Source of the DNA: Arthrobacter sp. RIT-PI-e | GTDB taxonomy: Bacteria; Actinomycetota; Actinomycetes; Actinomycetales; Micrococcaceae | DNA length: 64,000 nucleotides | Reading direction: 5' to 3' | NCBI RefSeq assembly: GCF_001187915.1 | Contig: NZ_LGIU01000058.1 | Span: 55,198-119,197, forward strand | Shown: positions 7,163 to 17,408 of the stretch, piece by piece | Layout: the number at the start of each line of letters is the position of its first letter | How positions within the stretch are numbered: the first letter of the stretch is position 1 | Position numbers and translations under genes: made by a program | The notes under the pieces: generated by a model | What the model was told of the DNA's origin: nothing | The model's input: only the letters and a program-made list of their open reading frames with translations | Database searches by the model: none

Positions 7163-9282
7163 GCTTCGAACGCTACGAGGAACTGGCGGAGCTGGTTCCC
7201 GCCGAGATCGTCACCCACTCCTACGTCCAGGACGCCGAGCTCCCGGGGGGCGCGGGGACACTTGCGCTCATCACCCTGGACAACGACCTGGACCACTCCC
7301 GGCCCACCACGCTCGGGCCGAACACCCTGATCGGGTTCGGCCGCACGCTCGAGGGACTGAAGGAGCGGGTCTCCCGCGGGGAGCTCGCCGCCGTCGCCGT
7401 CACGGGCAAGCCCCACTTCCTCGTGGCCGGGGCCGATCTCAGTACGGTCAAGAGCGTCGATTCCGAGCGCCTCGGCCGTCTCATGGCCGAGCTCGGCCAT
7501 GAGGCGTACGACCTCCTGGCGGACCTTGGCGTGCCGAGCTTCGCGTTCATCAACGGGGTGGCCCTCGGCGGCGGACTGGAGATCGCCCTCGCCGCGACCT
7601 ACCGCACGGTGTCCACGGGGGCGAAGGGCATCGGACTGCCCGAGGCGTTCATCGGCCTCGTCCCCGGCTGGGGCGGGGTGTACCGGCTGCCGCGCCTGAT
7701 CGGCCCGGGCAACGCCGTGAAGGTGATGATCGAGAACCCGCTCAGCAACAACCGCAGCCTCGACGGCCGGGCCGCCCACGACCTCGGGATCGCCGACGCC
7801 CTCTTCGAGCCCGCGGACTTCCTCGAGCAGTCGATCCGCTGGGCGGCGGACGTGGTCCGGGGAACCGGTGCCCACGCCGTCGCCGAGCGCCGGGCCCGGC
7901 TGGCGCAGTACGACGACGACGCGTGGACGGCCGCGGTGGCGGCCGGCCGGGCGTTCGTCGAGGCGCGCACGAGCAACGCCGCCCCGGCACCCGCGCGCGT
8001 GCTGGACCTGCTGGAGGCTGGGCGCACCTGGTCGCAGGAGGAATCCGCGGCGGCGGAGTGTGCCGCGCTGGCCGAGCTGATGCAGACCCCCGAGTTCTCG
8101 GCCACGGTGTACGCGTTCCTGGACCTGGTGCAGAAGCGCGGCAAGCGGCCCGCCGGAGCGCCGGACAAGAAGCTGGCGCGTCCCGTGTCCAAGGTGGGCG
8201 TGGTGGGTGCCGGTCTCATGGCGAGCCAGCTGGCGCTGCTCTTCGCCCGTCAGCTCCAGGTGCCCGTGGTGCTCACGGACATCGACCAGTCGCGTGTGGA
8301 CAAGGGCGTGGCGTACGTGCATGCCGAGATCGGGAAGCTGCTCGGCAAGGGACGCATCTCGCAGGACGCGGCCAACCGCACGAAGGCGCTGGTCACCGGG
8401 TCGGTGTCCAAGGACGTCTTCGCCGACGCGGACTTCGTGATCGAGGCGGTCTTCGAGGAGCTGTCCGTCAAGAAGCAGGTGTTCGCGGAGGTCGAGGCCG
8501 TGGTCTCGCCCGAGTGCATCCTCGCCACCAACACGTCGTCGCTGTCGGTGGCCGAGATGGCCGCGGACCTCGCCCACCCCGAGCGCGTGGTCGGCTTCCA
8601 CTTCTTCAATCCGGTGGCGGCCATGCCGCTGCTCGAGGTGGTACGTGCCCCGCGGACCGACGACGCCGTCCTGGCCACCGCGTTCGTGCTCGCCAAGGGG
8701 CTGAAGAAGAACGCCGTGCTGGTGCAGGACGCCCCGGCGTTCGTGGTGAACCGGATCCTCGGCCGGATGTTCGGTGAGATCACCGCCGTCTTCGACGAGG
8801 GGACGGACGCCGGGACGGCCGACGGGGCGCTGCGTCCGCTGGGCCTGCCCATGACGCCGTTCAACCTCCTGGCCCTGGTGGGGCTGCCCGTGGGTCAGCA
8901 CGTGCAGGAATCCCTGCACACCGCCTTCGGTGAGCGCTTCCACGTCTCGGCGAACCAGCAGAAATTGATCGACGCCGGCATCAAGGGTCTCTGGGAGACG
9001 TCGGCGGATGGCAGTCCCGCAGTGCCGGAGCATACCCTCGCGCTCATGAACCGGGGCAGCTCCCCCTCCTCGTCCGCGGACGTCCTGCGCCGCACGCAGG
9101 ACGCGCTGGCCGACGAGATCGGGCGCATGCTGACCGAGGGCGTCGTCGCCGCGCCGGAGGACATCGACCTCTGCATGATCATGGGAGCCGGGTGGCCGAT
9201 GCACCTGGGCGGGATCACCCCGTACCTGGACCGGGTGGGGGCCTCCGAGCGGGTGAACGGCACGCGGTTCCACCAGGGCTGA
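7159..9282 (+). CDS. fadB: fatty acid oxidation multifunctional protein (enoyl-CoA hydratase / 3-hydroxyacyl-CoA dehydrogenase)
   Basis: 707 residues from ATG 7159, overlapping the fadA stop by four bases. The N-terminal crotonase domain (about 1-200) carries INGVALGGGLEIALA and the GLPEAFIGLVPGWGG loop. The central Rossmann domain begins near residue 348 with VGVVGAGLMASQLA for NAD binding. The 3-hydroxyacyl-CoA dehydrogenase domain includes NTSSLSV and HFFNPV. Together with FadA it forms the trifunctional beta-oxidation complex. Expression is probably set by the operator at 5858-5877. A long hairpin 30 bases after the stop ends the operon. Confidence 0.95.
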   Translation: MSFERYEELAELVPAEIVTHSYVQDAELPGGAGTLALITLDNDLDHSRPTTLGPNTLIGFGRTLEGLKERVSRGELAAVAVTGKPHFLVAGADLSTVKSVDSERLGRLMAELGHEAYDLLADLGVPSFAFINGVALGGGLEIALAATYRTVSTGAKGIGLPEAFIGLVPGWGGVYRLPRLIGPGNAVKVMIENPLSNNRSLDGRAAHDLGIADALFEPADFLEQSIRWAADVVRGTGAHAVAERRARLAQYDDDAWTAAVAAGRAFVEARTSNAAPAPARVLDLLEAGRTWSQEESAAAECAALAELMQTPEFSATVYAFLDLVQKRGKRPAGAPDKKLARPVSKVGVVGAGLMASQLALLFARQLQVPVVLTDIDQSRVDKGVAYVHAEIGKLLGKGRISQDAANRTKALVTGSVSKDVFADADFVIEAVFEELSVKKQVFAEVEAVVSPECILATNTSSLSVAEMAADLAHPERVVGFHFFNPVAAMPLLEVVRAPRTDDAVLATAFVLAKGLKKNAVLVQDAPAFVVNRILGRMFGEITAVFDEGTDAGTADGALRPLGLPMTPFNLLALVGLPVGQHVQESLHTAFGERFHVSANQQKLIDAGIKGLWETSADGSPAVPEHTLALMNRGSSPSSSADVLRRTQDALADEIGRMLTEGVVAAPEDIDLCMIMGAGWPMHLGGITPYLDRVGASERVNGTRFHQG

Positions 9283-9311
9283 CGGGGCCCGATCACCGCG
9301 TCATCCTAGCC

Positions 9312-9355
9312 GTACCGGAAGGTCCTCCCCGCAGGGTGGGAGGATCTTCCGGTAC
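9312..9355 (+). terminator. fadAB terminator hairpin
   Basis: An 18-bp stem (9312-9329 with 9338-9355, one G-U pair) with an 8-base loop, 30 bases after fadB and before the next promoter. Confidence 0.8.
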
Positions 9356-9370
9356 TCCGCCCCGCCGTCG

Positions 9371-9376
9371 TACGGT
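9371..9376 (+). promoter_or_regulatory. -10 element, leaderless methyltransferase gene
   Basis: TACGGT, six bases (GAGGAC), then GTG at 9383. Confidence 0.5.
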
Positions 9377-9382
9377 GAGGAC

Positions 9383-10234
9383 GTGATCATCCCCCGTACC
9401 GACCAGGACGCCGCCGCCGTCGCGGACCACTACGACGAGCTCGACCCGCTCTACCGCCGGCTGTGGGGCGAGCACGTGCACCACGGGCTCTGGACCACCG
9501 GGCGGGAGACCCCCACCCAGGCCGTCGAGGCACTCGTGGACACGGTCGGTGAGCGGTTGTCGCTCGCACCCGGCGAAGCGGGGGTGGACATCGGCTGCGG
9601 GTACGGCTCCACGGCGAGGCAGCTGGCACGCTCGAGGGACGTGTCCGTCACCGGCTTCACCCTGTCGGCCGAGCAGGCCCAGTACGCCGCTGCCCGCCCG
9701 GTCCCGGGCGTGGACATCCGGCACCGGAACTGGTTCGACAACGGGCTGGCCGATGCCTCGGTGAATGCCGCATGGTCGATCGAGTCGAGCGAGCACATGG
9801 TGGACAAGCCCGCGTTCTTCGCCGAGGCCCACCGTGTCCTGGCCCCGGGGGGCCGCTTCGTGATCTGTGCGTGGCTGGCGGAGACCGATGCCGGCCCGTG
9901 GAAGATCCGCCACCTGCTCGAGCCGATCTGCCGCGAGGGTCGCCTGCCGTCGATGGGCACGCGCGAGGACTACGAGGCCATGGCGAGAGCGGCTGGGTTC
10001 GAGGTCACCGGCTACGAGGACGTCAGCCGACGGGTTGCGCGGACCTGGACGATCTGCGCGGGCCGGGTCCTGAAGTCGCTGCTCATCGACCGCGAGACCC
10101 AGCGACTGGCCCTCCGCGGGCGCAACCGCGTCTTCCTGCTGAGCCTCCCCCGCCTGATCATCGCCTACCGCACGGGCGCGATGCGGTACGGGATCTTCAC
10201 GCTGTCGAAGAACGCGGACACGCTACCGGGCTGA
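9383..10234 (+). CDS. class I SAM-dependent methyltransferase
   Basis: 283 residues from GTG 9383. The SAM-binding motif I is VDIGCGYGSTARQLA (about residue 68), followed by an acidic residue region and the post-motif LAPGGRFVICAW. The overall pattern resembles the cyclopropane-fatty-acid, tocopherol and glycine-betaine methyltransferase group, but the substrate cannot be named. It is monocistronic, between the fadAB terminator and a convergent aldo/keto reductase. The last bases of the gene are partly repeated just downstream (10258-10284). Confidence 0.85.
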   Translation: MIIPRTDQDAAAVADHYDELDPLYRRLWGEHVHHGLWTTGRETPTQAVEALVDTVGERLSLAPGEAGVDIGCGYGSTARQLARSRDVSVTGFTLSAEQAQYAAARPVPGVDIRHRNWFDNGLADASVNAAWSIESSEHMVDKPAFFAEAHRVLAPGGRFVICAWLAETDAGPWKIRHLLEPICREGRLPSMGTREDYEAMARAAGFEVTGYEDVSRRVARTWTICAGRVLKSLLIDRETQRLALRGRNRVFLLSLPRLIIAYRTGAMRYGIFTLSKNADTLPG

Positions 10235-10272
10235 TACGGAACGGTTGACCAGCACCGGTCGAAGAACGCGGA
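10204..10272. repeat. imperfect direct repeat at the methyltransferase 3' end
   Basis: A 15-base block at 10204-10218 recurs at 10258-10272. Both copies are followed by similar sequence ending CCGGGCTGA. The first copy is the end of the methyltransferase gene and the second is noncoding, so this looks like a local duplication of about 54 bases. Confidence 0.7.
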
Positions 10273-10348
10273 CCGACCGGGCTGACCCGGGAGGGCGGTG
10301 CAGGACCGGTCGGAGGCGCGGACCTCGGTCAGGCGGTGATGCCGTCTC

Positions 10349-11314
10349 TCACGACGCGGGGCGCGGGAAGAGGCCGTCGAGTGCCGCGAGGTCCTCGTCC
10401 GACGGCGTCCAGCTGACCGCCTCCGCGTTCTGGCGTACCTGCTCCGGCGTGGTGGCACCGGCGATGACGGAACCGACCGACGGCTGGGCGGCGAGCCAGG
10501 AGAAGGCGACCTGCACCTCGGTGAGACCGCGCTCGGAGGCGAAGGCCGAGAACGCTTCGAGCTGGTCCCAGTCCGCCGTCTCCAGGAGGTTCTTCCGGGA
10601 GTGCGTCAGGCGGCTGCCGGCGGGCACCTCGTCCCGGCGGTACTTGCCGGTCAGCAGTCCGTTGGCGAGCGGGAAGTACGGCAGGACCCCGAGTCCGTAC
10701 GCCTCGACGGCGGGCACCACCTCGCGCTCGAGCCTGCGGTCCAGCAGGTTGTAGGGGTTCTGCGCGGAGATGAAGGGCGTGTACCCACCGCTGCGGGCCG
10801 TGAACTCGGCCTCGGCGAGCTGCCAGCCGGCGAAGTTGGAGTGCCCGAGGTAGCGCACCTTGCCGCTCGTCACGAGATCATCGAGCGCTGCCAGGGTCTC
10901 CTCGATCGGCGTCAGCGTGTCCGGGGCGTGGTACTGGTACAGGTCTATCCACTCGGTGCCCAGGCGGCGCAGGGACGCCTCCACCGCCCGGACGATGTAG
11001 CGCCGCGACCCGCGAGCGCCCCAGTCCGGGCCGTTCGCGCCGTCCATGTCGAGACCGAACTTCGTGGCCAGGACCACGTCGTCGCGCGTGCCCGCGAGCG
11101 CCTTGCCCAGCTGCGTCTCACTGGTCCCGGGAGTCCTCCCGTACATGTCGGCGACGTCGAACAGGGTGATCCCGGCGTCGAGCGCCGCATGGACGACGGC
11201 GTCGGTGCCCTCCTGGGACTCGGACACGGTACCCGCCCGGCCCAGGTTGTTGCAGCCGAGTCCGACGGTGGAGACGCTGAGCCCGGAGGAACCCAGTCTG
11301 CGGTAGGTCATCAT
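10349..11314 (-). CDS. aldo/keto reductase
   Basis: 321 residues from ATG 11314 (a second ATG is at 11311). NADPH-dependent reductase of the AKR superfamily, Kv-beta/YajO-like branch. The (beta/alpha)8 signatures are visible: VGLGCNNLGRAG at the N-terminus, catalytic Asp and Tyr in FDVADMYG, Lys in VVLATKFG, and His in YQYHAPD. The physiological substrate is unknown. The first ATG is preferred because a TAGGTT -10 element lies exactly six bases upstream, predicting a leaderless mRNA. The gene converges on the methyltransferase with 114 bases between. Confidence 0.92.
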   Translation of the reverse strand: MMTYRRLGSSGLSVSTVGLGCNNLGRAGTVSESQEGTDAVVHAALDAGITLFDVADMYGRTPGTSETQLGKALAGTRDDVVLATKFGLDMDGANGPDWGARGSRRYIVRAVEASLRRLGTEWIDLYQYHAPDTLTPIEETLAALDDLVTSGKVRYLGHSNFAGWQLAEAEFTARSGGYTPFISAQNPYNLLDRRLEREVVPAVEAYGLGVLPYFPLANGLLTGKYRRDEVPAGSRLTHSRKNLLETADWDQLEAFSAFASERGLTEVQVAFSWLAAQPSVGSVIAGATTPEQVRQNAEAVSWTPSDEDLAALDGLFPRPAS

Positions 11315-11320
11315 GCGCCC

Positions 11321-11326
11321 AACCTA
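11321..11326 (-). promoter_or_regulatory. -10 element, leaderless aldo/keto reductase
   Basis: On the minus strand TAGGTT, six bases, ATG at 11314. It sits directly after the ndk terminator hairpin. Confidence 0.5.
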
Positions 11327-11332
11327 CCAAAG

Positions 11333-11365
11333 CAGTTGCCCCGGGCACAGAACCCGGGGCAACTG
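11333..11365 (-). terminator. ndk operon terminator
   Basis: A perfect 13-bp stem (11333-11345 with 11353-11365) and a 7-base loop, 17 bases past the ndk stop. It ends the ileS-folC-DUF4233-ndk operon. Confidence 0.8.
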
Positions 11366-11382
11366 GACGGTCGGTGGTGCGG

Positions 11383-11799
11383 TCAGGCGAACCAGATGCC
11401 GATCTCGCGTGTCGCCGACTCCACGGAGTCGGAACCGTGCACCAGGTTCTGCTGGACCTTCACTCCCCAGTCGCGGCCGAGGTCACCGCGGATGGTGCCG
11501 GGGGCCGCCGTCGTGGGCTCCGTGGTACCGGCGAGGGACCGGAAGCCCTCGATGACGCGCTGGCCCTCGAACACGGCGGCCACGACGGGCCCGCTGAGCA
11601 TGAACTCGACGAGCGGCTCGAAGAACGGCTTGCCCACGTGCTCGGCGTAGTGCTCCTCGAGCAGTTCACGGGTGGCGTGCACCTGCTTGAGTTCGGCGAT
11701 GGTGTAGCCCTTCGCCTCGATGCGGGACAGGATGGTGCCGGTCAGGCCGCGGGACACGCCGTCGGGCTTGACGAGGACGAGGGTGCGTTCAACGCTCAT
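11383..11799 (-). CDS. ndk: nucleoside diphosphate kinase
   Basis: 138 residues, typical length. Transfers the gamma phosphate of ATP to NDPs through a phospho-histidine. The active site is complete: NLVHGSDS with His121, KPDGVSRG near the N-terminus and the GTTEP / GTIRGD nucleotide-binding loop. It is the last gene of the ileS operon, 58 bases after the DUF4233 gene, with AGGAG ahead of the ATG. The same order (folC, DUF4233, ndk) is found in many actinobacteria. Confidence 0.97.
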   Translation of the reverse strand: MSVERTLVLVKPDGVSRGLTGTILSRIEAKGYTIAELKQVHATRELLEEHYAEHVGKPFFEPLVEFMLSGPVVAAVFEGQRVIEGFRSLAGTTEPTTAAPGTIRGDLGRDWGVKVQQNLVHGSDSVESATREIGIWFA

Positions 11800-11857
11800 G
11801 GGTTCTCCTGGGAGGTAGGGGCGCCGCCGATGACGGCGGGTATCACCGTCGACTCTA

Positions 11858-12307
11858 CTAAACGGCGGATCCCTCCTCCGGGTTGGCCTTCTCCCACTCG
11901 GCCTGCAGGCGGTCGCGCTCCACGTTCTCGCGATCCACCCGTGCCCCCTGCCGGAGGCCGTAGAACCAGGTGAGCGCGAAGGCGATACCCACCACGAACA
12001 CCACCGGTTCGAGGAAGCCGCCCGCGATGATGACGAACTGCAGGATCCAGCCCAGCCCGATCCCCCACTTCTTCGTGACCACGGCGCAGGTGAGCACGAG
12101 CACCACCGCGAGCACGAGGCCCGAGGTGAGGATCACCGCCGGTGGGATCTCGTCCCGCCGAAGCCCGAAGACGGCCAGGGTGGCGAAGAACACCACGAAG
12201 GCCTCGAGCATCAGCACGGTGGAGGCGAACAGGACCTTCGTGGACCGGCGCTTCTTGGGCATACCGGGCCGCCACTCGCGCTGCGCCTTCGTCATGCGTC
12301 GTGCCAT
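11858..12307 (-). CDS. DUF4233 membrane protein
   Basis: 149 residues. A basic N-terminus ([19 protein letters not shown]) is followed by about four hydrophobic segments (roughly residues 25-48, 57-76, 83-100, 102-117) and a charged C-terminal tail. The position between folC and ndk identifies the DUF4233 family. The function is unknown. It starts eight bases after the folC stop, so it is almost certainly translated from the same message. Confidence 0.88.
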   Translation of the reverse strand: MARRMTKAQREWRPGMPKKRRSTKVLFASTVLMLEAFVVFFATLAVFGLRRDEIPPAVILTSGLVLAVVLVLTCAVVTKKWGIGLGWILQFVIIAGGFLEPVVFVVGIAFALTWFYGLRQGARVDRENVERDRLQAEWEKANPEEGSAV

Positions 12308-12315
12308 GATCGTGC

Positions 12316-13698
12316 CTACTTCCCCAGGAGGGTCCGGGTCTCCCCGACCACCGTGATGGACCCGGTCACGAGGACGCCCCCCGCGAGGTCATTGTTCTCC
12401 TCGGCCTTCATGACCGCCCACTCCAGGGCGTCGTCCAGCCCGGGGAGGATGGTGATGTTCTCCTCGGCGAACCCGGCGGAGAGTGCGGCCTGCAGCAGGT
12501 CCGCGGCCGGGACGGAGCGTGGCGAGGTGGACTGCGTGAGGCAGACGTCCTCGAGGATGCCACCCAGCTCCTCGTGGAGCTCGGCGAACATGCCGTGGGC
12601 GTCCTTGTCCTCCAGGACGCCGATCACCAGCACCAGCCGGGTGAAGTCGAAGGCCTCCGTGATGCCGCGGCCCGCCGCGCGGGCACCTGCGGGGTTGTGG
12701 GCTGCGTCCACGATGATGCTGGGTGCGGTCCGGACCACTTCGAGCCGGCCCGGGGAGGTGACCGCGCGCAGACCATTGCGCACCAGGTCCGTCTCCAGTT
12801 CGCGCTCCCCCCCGCCCAGGAAGGCCTCGACGGCGGCCACGGCCACCGCGGCGTTCTGCGCCTGGTGCTCACCGTGGAGCGGTACCAGCAGGTCCCCGTA
12901 CCGTCCGGCGAGGCCGGTGAGGGACACCACCTGCCCACCGACGGCGACCGTGCGGGACTCCACACCGAATTCCACGCCCTCGAACCGGAACTCGGCCCCC
13001 ACCTCGCGGGCCCGCTCGAGCAGCACCTGGGCGGCGTCGCGCGGCTGGCTCGCGCTGACCAGGAACGCACCGGGCTTGACGATGCCGGCCTTCTCGGCGG
13101 CGATGTCCTCGACCGTGTCGCCGAGGAGCTCGGTGTGGTCCAGGGAGATGGGGGTGATCACGGCGACCTGGCCGTCACCCACGTTCGTGGCGTCGGTGAT
13201 GCCGCCGAGTCCCACCTCGATCACCCCGACGTCGATCGGCTCGTCCGCGAAGATCGCGAACGCGAGGATGGTGACGCACTCGAAGTAGGTCAGGCGCGGC
13301 TCGCCCACCACGAGGAGCTCGCCGTCCACGATGTCCACGTACGGCTTGATCTCGTCCCACACGCGGACGAACGTGGCGTCGTCCACGGGCTCGCCGTCAA
13401 TGCTGATGCGCTCCGTGACGCGGGAGAGGTGCGGGCTGGTGTAGCGTCCGGTCCGCAGATCGTGCGCCAGCAGGATGCTCTCGATCATCCTGGCCGTGGA
13501 GGTCTTGCCGTTGGTACCGGTGATGTGGATGATCGGGAACGCCCGGTTGGGCTCCCCGAGGATCTCCATGGCCCGGTGCAGCGGCGCCATCCGCGGTTCC
13601 ATCTGGCTCTCCGGTGCACGGCCGAGGAGTTCGGCGTACACGCTCTCCACCGAGAACGCGTCGAGCTGCGTCCCGTCGGGACCTTGCGTCTCATCCAT
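12316..13698 (-). CDS. folC: bifunctional folylpolyglutamate synthase / dihydrofolate synthase
   Basis: 460 residues. Adds glutamate to dihydropteroate and to tetrahydrofolates in the cytosol. The Mur-ligase-like architecture is clear: P-loop [13 protein letters not shown] near residue 60, the GRYTSPHL loop, VEVGLGG, the [11 protein letters not shown] segment and the C-terminal [12 protein letters not shown] motif. The start overlaps the end of ileS by eight bases, so the two are translationally coupled and both come under the T-box leader. Confidence 0.96.
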   Translation of the reverse strand: MDETQGPDGTQLDAFSVESVYAELLGRAPESQMEPRMAPLHRAMEILGEPNRAFPIIHITGTNGKTSTARMIESILLAHDLRTGRYTSPHLSRVTERISIDGEPVDDATFVRVWDEIKPYVDIVDGELLVVGEPRLTYFECVTILAFAIFADEPIDVGVIEVGLGGITDATNVGDGQVAVITPISLDHTELLGDTVEDIAAEKAGIVKPGAFLVSASQPRDAAQVLLERAREVGAEFRFEGVEFGVESRTVAVGGQVVSLTGLAGRYGDLLVPLHGEHQAQNAAVAVAAVEAFLGGGERELETDLVRNGLRAVTSPGRLEVVRTAPSIIVDAAHNPAGARAAGRGITEAFDFTRLVLVIGVLEDKDAHGMFAELHEELGGILEDVCLTQSTSPRSVPAADLLQAALSAGFAEENITILPGLDDALEWAVMKAEENNDLAGGVLVTGSITVVGETRTLLGK

Positions 13699-16600
13699 GC
13701 TGTTCCTGCTTCCCGAGGGTGATGCTGAACTCGTTGTCCGTGCCGTCGGTGGCCTCGATGCGGAGGTCCACCGTGAGGGTCTCGGCCCTGATCAGTTCCG
13801 CGTTCGCCTCGAGCGCCGCCACCTTCCCGGGGGCCACTCGAACCGTGGTGCGGATGCGGTCGCTGATGTCCAGGTCCGCGTCGCGCCTGGCCTGCTGGAC
13901 GGCGCGGATCGCATCGCGCGCCGTACCCTCCGCCGCGAGCTCCTCGGTGACCTCGGTGTCGAGGACCAGGAACCCGCCTCCCGGCAGGACCGTGACGGCC
14001 TTCGAGCCGGCGTCGTTCCCCTCCACCACGGTGTCCAGGGTGTACTCGTGCGGTTCGAGGGCCAGGCCACCGGCGGTGACGCCGCCGTCGTCGTCGACCT
14101 GCCAGGCACCGGACTTGGCGGCCTTGATCACCGTCTGCACGTTCTTGCCCAGGCGCGGCCCGGCAGCACGGGCGTTGACCACGAGTCGCCGGGTGATCCC
14201 GAACTCGGCGGGCTCGGCGTCGGCGGAGTCCACCAGGCGCACGTCCTTCAGGTTCAGCTCGTCGGCGATGATCGCCGCGTACTGACCGGCCAGGAGCTCC
14301 GCGCCCGGTGCCACGACGGTGAGTTCGCGCAGCGGCAACCGCACCCGGAGGTTCGCGGCCTTCCGCAGGCTGGACCCCGCCGAGCAGACCTGGCGGGTGC
14401 GGTCCATCTGTCCCACGAGGTCGGCGGCGGCGGGGAACGACGACGCCTCCGGCCAGTCGGTGAGGTGCACGGAGCGCCCACCCGTGAGCCCGCGCCAGAT
14501 CTCCTCGGTGACCAGCGGCAGCAGGGGCGCGGCGACGCGGCACACCGCCTCGAGGCACGTGTACAGGACGTCGAAGGCCTGCTCGTCCTCGTCGAAGAAC
14601 CGCTGACGGCTACGGCGCACGTACCAGTTGGTCAGGGTGTCCAGGTACCGGCGGAGGGACTCGCAGGCGTCACTGATGGTGAAGGCGTCCAGCGACGCTG
14701 TGAGATCACGCACCAGCAGCCCGGTCTCGGCGAGGATGTAGCGGTCGATCGGCTCGGCGAGCTGCGCGGCGTCCTCCGCCGTGACGGTCCTCGCCTCGTA
14801 GCCGGCGCCCCCGTTGGCGGCGTTGCTGTAGAGGCCGAAGAAGTGCCACACGTTCCACAGCGGCAGGATCACCTGGCGCACTCCCTCGCGGATGCCCTGC
14901 TCCGTGACCACCAGGTTCCCGCCGCGCAGGATTGGGGAGGCCATGAGGAACCAGCGCATGGCGTCGGAGCCGTCGCGATCGAAGACCTCGGAGACGTCGG
15001 GGTAGTTGCGCAGGCTCTTGGACATCTTCTGTCCGTCGGAGCCGAGCACGATCCCGTGGCTGATGACGTTGCGGAACGCCGGGCGGTCGAACAGCGCCGT
15101 GGAGAGGATGTGCAGCATGTAGAACCAGCCGCGGGTCTGGCCGATGTACTCGACGATGAAGTCCGCGGGGTTGTGGGTGTCGAACCACTGCTCGTTCTCG
15201 AACGGGTAGTGCACCTGCCCGTAGGGCATGGACCCGGAGTCGAACCAGACGTCCAGGACGTCCTCGACGCGGCGCATGGTGGAGCGGCCCTCCTCGGGCG
15301 TGCGGGGGTCGTCCGGGTTGGGCCGGGTGAGCTCGTCGATGTAGGGCCGGTGGAGGTCCACCTCACCCTGGTGGTTGAGCGGGAGGCGCCCGAAGTCGGC
15401 CTGCAGCTCGGCGAGCGAGCCGTAGACGTCGGTGCGCGGGTACTCGGGGTCGTCGGACTGCCACACGGGGATGGGGCTGCCCCAGAAGCGGTTGCGGCTG
15501 ATGGACCAGTCGCGCGCGTTGGCGAGCCACTTGCCGAACTGCCCGTCCTTGACGTTGCCGGGGATCCAGGTGATGTCCTGGTTGAGCTCCACCATGCGGT
15601 CGCGGATCTTGGTGACCTCCACGTACCAGGAGGACACCGCGCGGTAGATCAGCGGGTTGCGGCACCGCCAGCAGTGGGGGTAGCTGTGCACGTAGCTGGC
15701 CTGGCGCACCAGGCGTCCTTCCGCCCTGAGGACGCGCGTGATGGGCTTGTTCGCCTCGAAGACCTGGAGTCCGGCGATCTCCGCGAGCGGTCCGCTGCCG
15801 AACACCGGGAGGAACCTCGCGCCCTCGTCCACCGAGAGGATCACCTGGATGCCGGCCTGCTCGCAGACCTTCTGGTCCTCCTCGCCGTAGGCGGGTGCCT
15901 GGTGCACCACGCCCGTGCCGTCGGTGGTGGTGACGTAGTCGGCCACGAGCACGCGGAACGCGTTGCGGTAGCCGCCCTCCTCCGGGTCCGCGAGGTAGTC
16001 CCAGAGCGGGGTGTAGGTCAGACCCTCCAGCTCCGCCCCGCGGTGGCGGGAGGTGACGGCGTCCCGGGCCGCGGCGGCGTCGGCGAACCCGAGGTCCTTG
16101 GCGTAGTTGCCGAGGAGGTCCTCGGCGATCAGGTAGCGTCCCGCCTCGCCGTCGCGCTCGGCGTCGACCACCACGTAGGCAATGTCCGGTCCGACGGCGA
16201 GCGCCGCGTTGGTGGGCAGGGTCCAGGGCGTGGTGGTCCAGGCGAGCGCCTGGACCCCGGCGAGCTCCTGCGAGAGCTCGGAGTCCCCGGGGAGGAGCGG
16301 GAACGTGACGGTGACGGTCTGGTCCTGACGGTCCTGGTAGACGTCATCGTCCATGCGGAGCTCGTGGTTGGAGAGCGGGGTCTCGTCGTTCCAGCAGTAC
16401 GGCAGCACGCGGTAGCCGCTGTAGGTGAGGCCCTTCTGGTGGAGGGTCTTGAACGCCCACAGCACCGATTCCATGTACTCGGGGTTCAGCGTCTTGTAGT
16501 CGTTGTCGAAGTCCACCCAGCGGGCCTGGCGCGTCACGTAGTCGCGCCACTCCCCCGCGTACTTCATCACGGAGGCGCGGGCGGCGTCGTTGAAGTTGTC

Positions 16601-16999
16601 GATGCCCATGGCCACGATCTGCTGCTTGTCGGTCATGCCGAGCTGCTTCATGGCCTCGAGCTCGGCGGGCAGCCCGTGGGTGTCCCAGCCGAAGCGGCGC
16701 TCCACGCGGTGCCCGCGCTGGGTCTGGTAGCGGCCCACGAGATCCTTGGCGTACCCGGTGAGCAGGTGGCCATAGTGGGGCAGTCCGTTGGCGAAGGGCG
16801 GTCCGTCGTAGAACACGAACTCGTTGGAGCCGTCCGCGCCGGCGTCCCGGGCGTCGATGGACGCCTGGAAGGTGTCGTCCTGGCGCCAGTAGCGGAGCAC
16901 GCGTTCCTCGAGCTCGGGGAAACGTGGGGACGCGCTGGTCCCCGAGGAGGGGGTACCGCCGTCGTCGGGCGACACTGCTTTGGGGTAGATCTGCGGCAT
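13691..16999 (-). CDS. ileS: isoleucyl-tRNA synthetase
   Basis: 1102 residues, the long form of class I IleRS. The HIGH signature appears as [13 protein letters not shown] near residue 60 and KMSKSL near 660. The editing domain lies between, with TTPWTLPTN, and an anticodon-binding domain and long C-terminal extension follow. ATG 16999 (PQIYPKAV) is preferred over an in-frame ATG at 17008 because the AGGAT ribosome-site-like sequence is then at a workable distance. Expression is controlled by a translational T-box leader, so uncharged tRNA-Ile should raise translation of the whole operon. Confidence 0.96.
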   Translation of the reverse strand: MPQIYPKAVSPDDGGTPSSGTSASPRFPELEERVLRYWRQDDTFQASIDARDAGADGSNEFVFYDGPPFANGLPHYGHLLTGYAKDLVGRYQTQRGHRVERRFGWDTHGLPAELEAMKQLGMTDKQQIVAMGIDNFNDAARASVMKYAGEWRDYVTRQARWVDFDNDYKTLNPEYMESVLWAFKTLHQKGLTYSGYRVLPYCWNDETPLSNHELRMDDDVYQDRQDQTVTVTFPLLPGDSELSQELAGVQALAWTTTPWTLPTNAALAVGPDIAYVVVDAERDGEAGRYLIAEDLLGNYAKDLGFADAAAARDAVTSRHRGAELEGLTYTPLWDYLADPEEGGYRNAFRVLVADYVTTTDGTGVVHQAPAYGEEDQKVCEQAGIQVILSVDEGARFLPVFGSGPLAEIAGLQVFEANKPITRVLRAEGRLVRQASYVHSYPHCWRCRNPLIYRAVSSWYVEVTKIRDRMVELNQDITWIPGNVKDGQFGKWLANARDWSISRNRFWGSPIPVWQSDDPEYPRTDVYGSLAELQADFGRLPLNHQGEVDLHRPYIDELTRPNPDDPRTPEEGRSTMRRVEDVLDVWFDSGSMPYGQVHYPFENEQWFDTHNPADFIVEYIGQTRGWFYMLHILSTALFDRPAFRNVISHGIVLGSDGQKMSKSLRNYPDVSEVFDRDGSDAMRWFLMASPILRGGNLVVTEQGIREGVRQVILPLWNVWHFFGLYSNAANGGAGYEARTVTAEDAAQLAEPIDRYILAETGLLVRDLTASLDAFTISDACESLRRYLDTLTNWYVRRSRQRFFDEDEQAFDVLYTCLEAVCRVAAPLLPLVTEEIWRGLTGGRSVHLTDWPEASSFPAAADLVGQMDRTRQVCSAGSSLRKAANLRVRLPLRELTVVAPGAELLAGQYAAIIADELNLKDVRLVDSADAEPAEFGITRRLVVNARAAGPRLGKNVQTVIKAAKSGAWQVDDDGGVTAGGLALEPHEYTLDTVVEGNDAGSKAVTVLPGGGFLVLDTEVTEELAAEGTARDAIRAVQQARRDADLDISDRIRTTVRVAPGKVAALEANAELIRAETLTVDLRIEATDGTDNEFSITLGKQEQHG

Positions 17000-17290
17000 G
17001 GTTCTCATCCTGTGTACGGCGGCGTCGGGTGGAGCAGGAATCCTGCCGTGAGGACGGGTTGCCGTTCCGCCCGCCGCCGGTTGCCGAACCGGCCGCGAGG
17101 TCCTGGACCCGCGGTACCACCTCACTTGCCGCCGTCGGCCCGTGCACCTCCCGTCGAAGGAGGTGCGGACCCGGCTGCCACTCGTTGCTCGGCGATGACG
17201 GGCCGCCCCGTCCGGTTCTACGGGCCCCGCGTTGTCCGCGCGGGGCCTTTCTTCCGGAAGCTCGCCGGTGATCGCCGGGTCGATGCTGGT
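17000..17290 (-). promoter_or_regulatory. T-box riboswitch leader of ileS (isoleucine)
   Basis: On the minus strand the leader contains the T-box bulge TGGTACCGCG (17119-17110), which pairs with the tRNA acceptor end. Near the 5' end there is a short stem with the Ile codon ATC (17272-17270) in the setting GGCGATCACCGGCGAG. This matches the actinobacterial ultrashort-stem-I T-box that regulates translation rather than termination. A strong hairpin (17224-17249) lies between the two. No terminator is seen, in keeping with translational control. Confidence 0.9.
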
Positions 17291-17296
17291 GGGGCA

Positions 17297-17326
17297 AGTC
17301 TAGCCCGGGCACGAATTCGGTGTCGA
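17297..17326 (-). promoter_or_regulatory. promoter of the ileS operon
   Basis: Minus strand -35 TCGACA (17326-17321), an 18-base spacer and -10 TAGACT (17302-17297). The transcript start would be near 17290, just before the T-box stem. Confidence 0.7.
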
Positions 17327-17408
17327 AGGGGCGTGAGGGGGTCGGTGGATCTCCAGTTGTGCCCGGGAGCGGGGCTTGACAGGGTGGGTGTATCCCGACC
17401 GCAACAGG

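Noticed and set aside
7141..9273. A 710-codon minus-strand frame opposite fadB
   Set aside because: Shadow of fadB, same reasoning.
17376..17396. TTGACA followed by TATCCC upstream of the P450 gene
   Set aside because: The spacing is only nine bases, and no -10 lies at 16-18 bases, so it is not a usable promoter.
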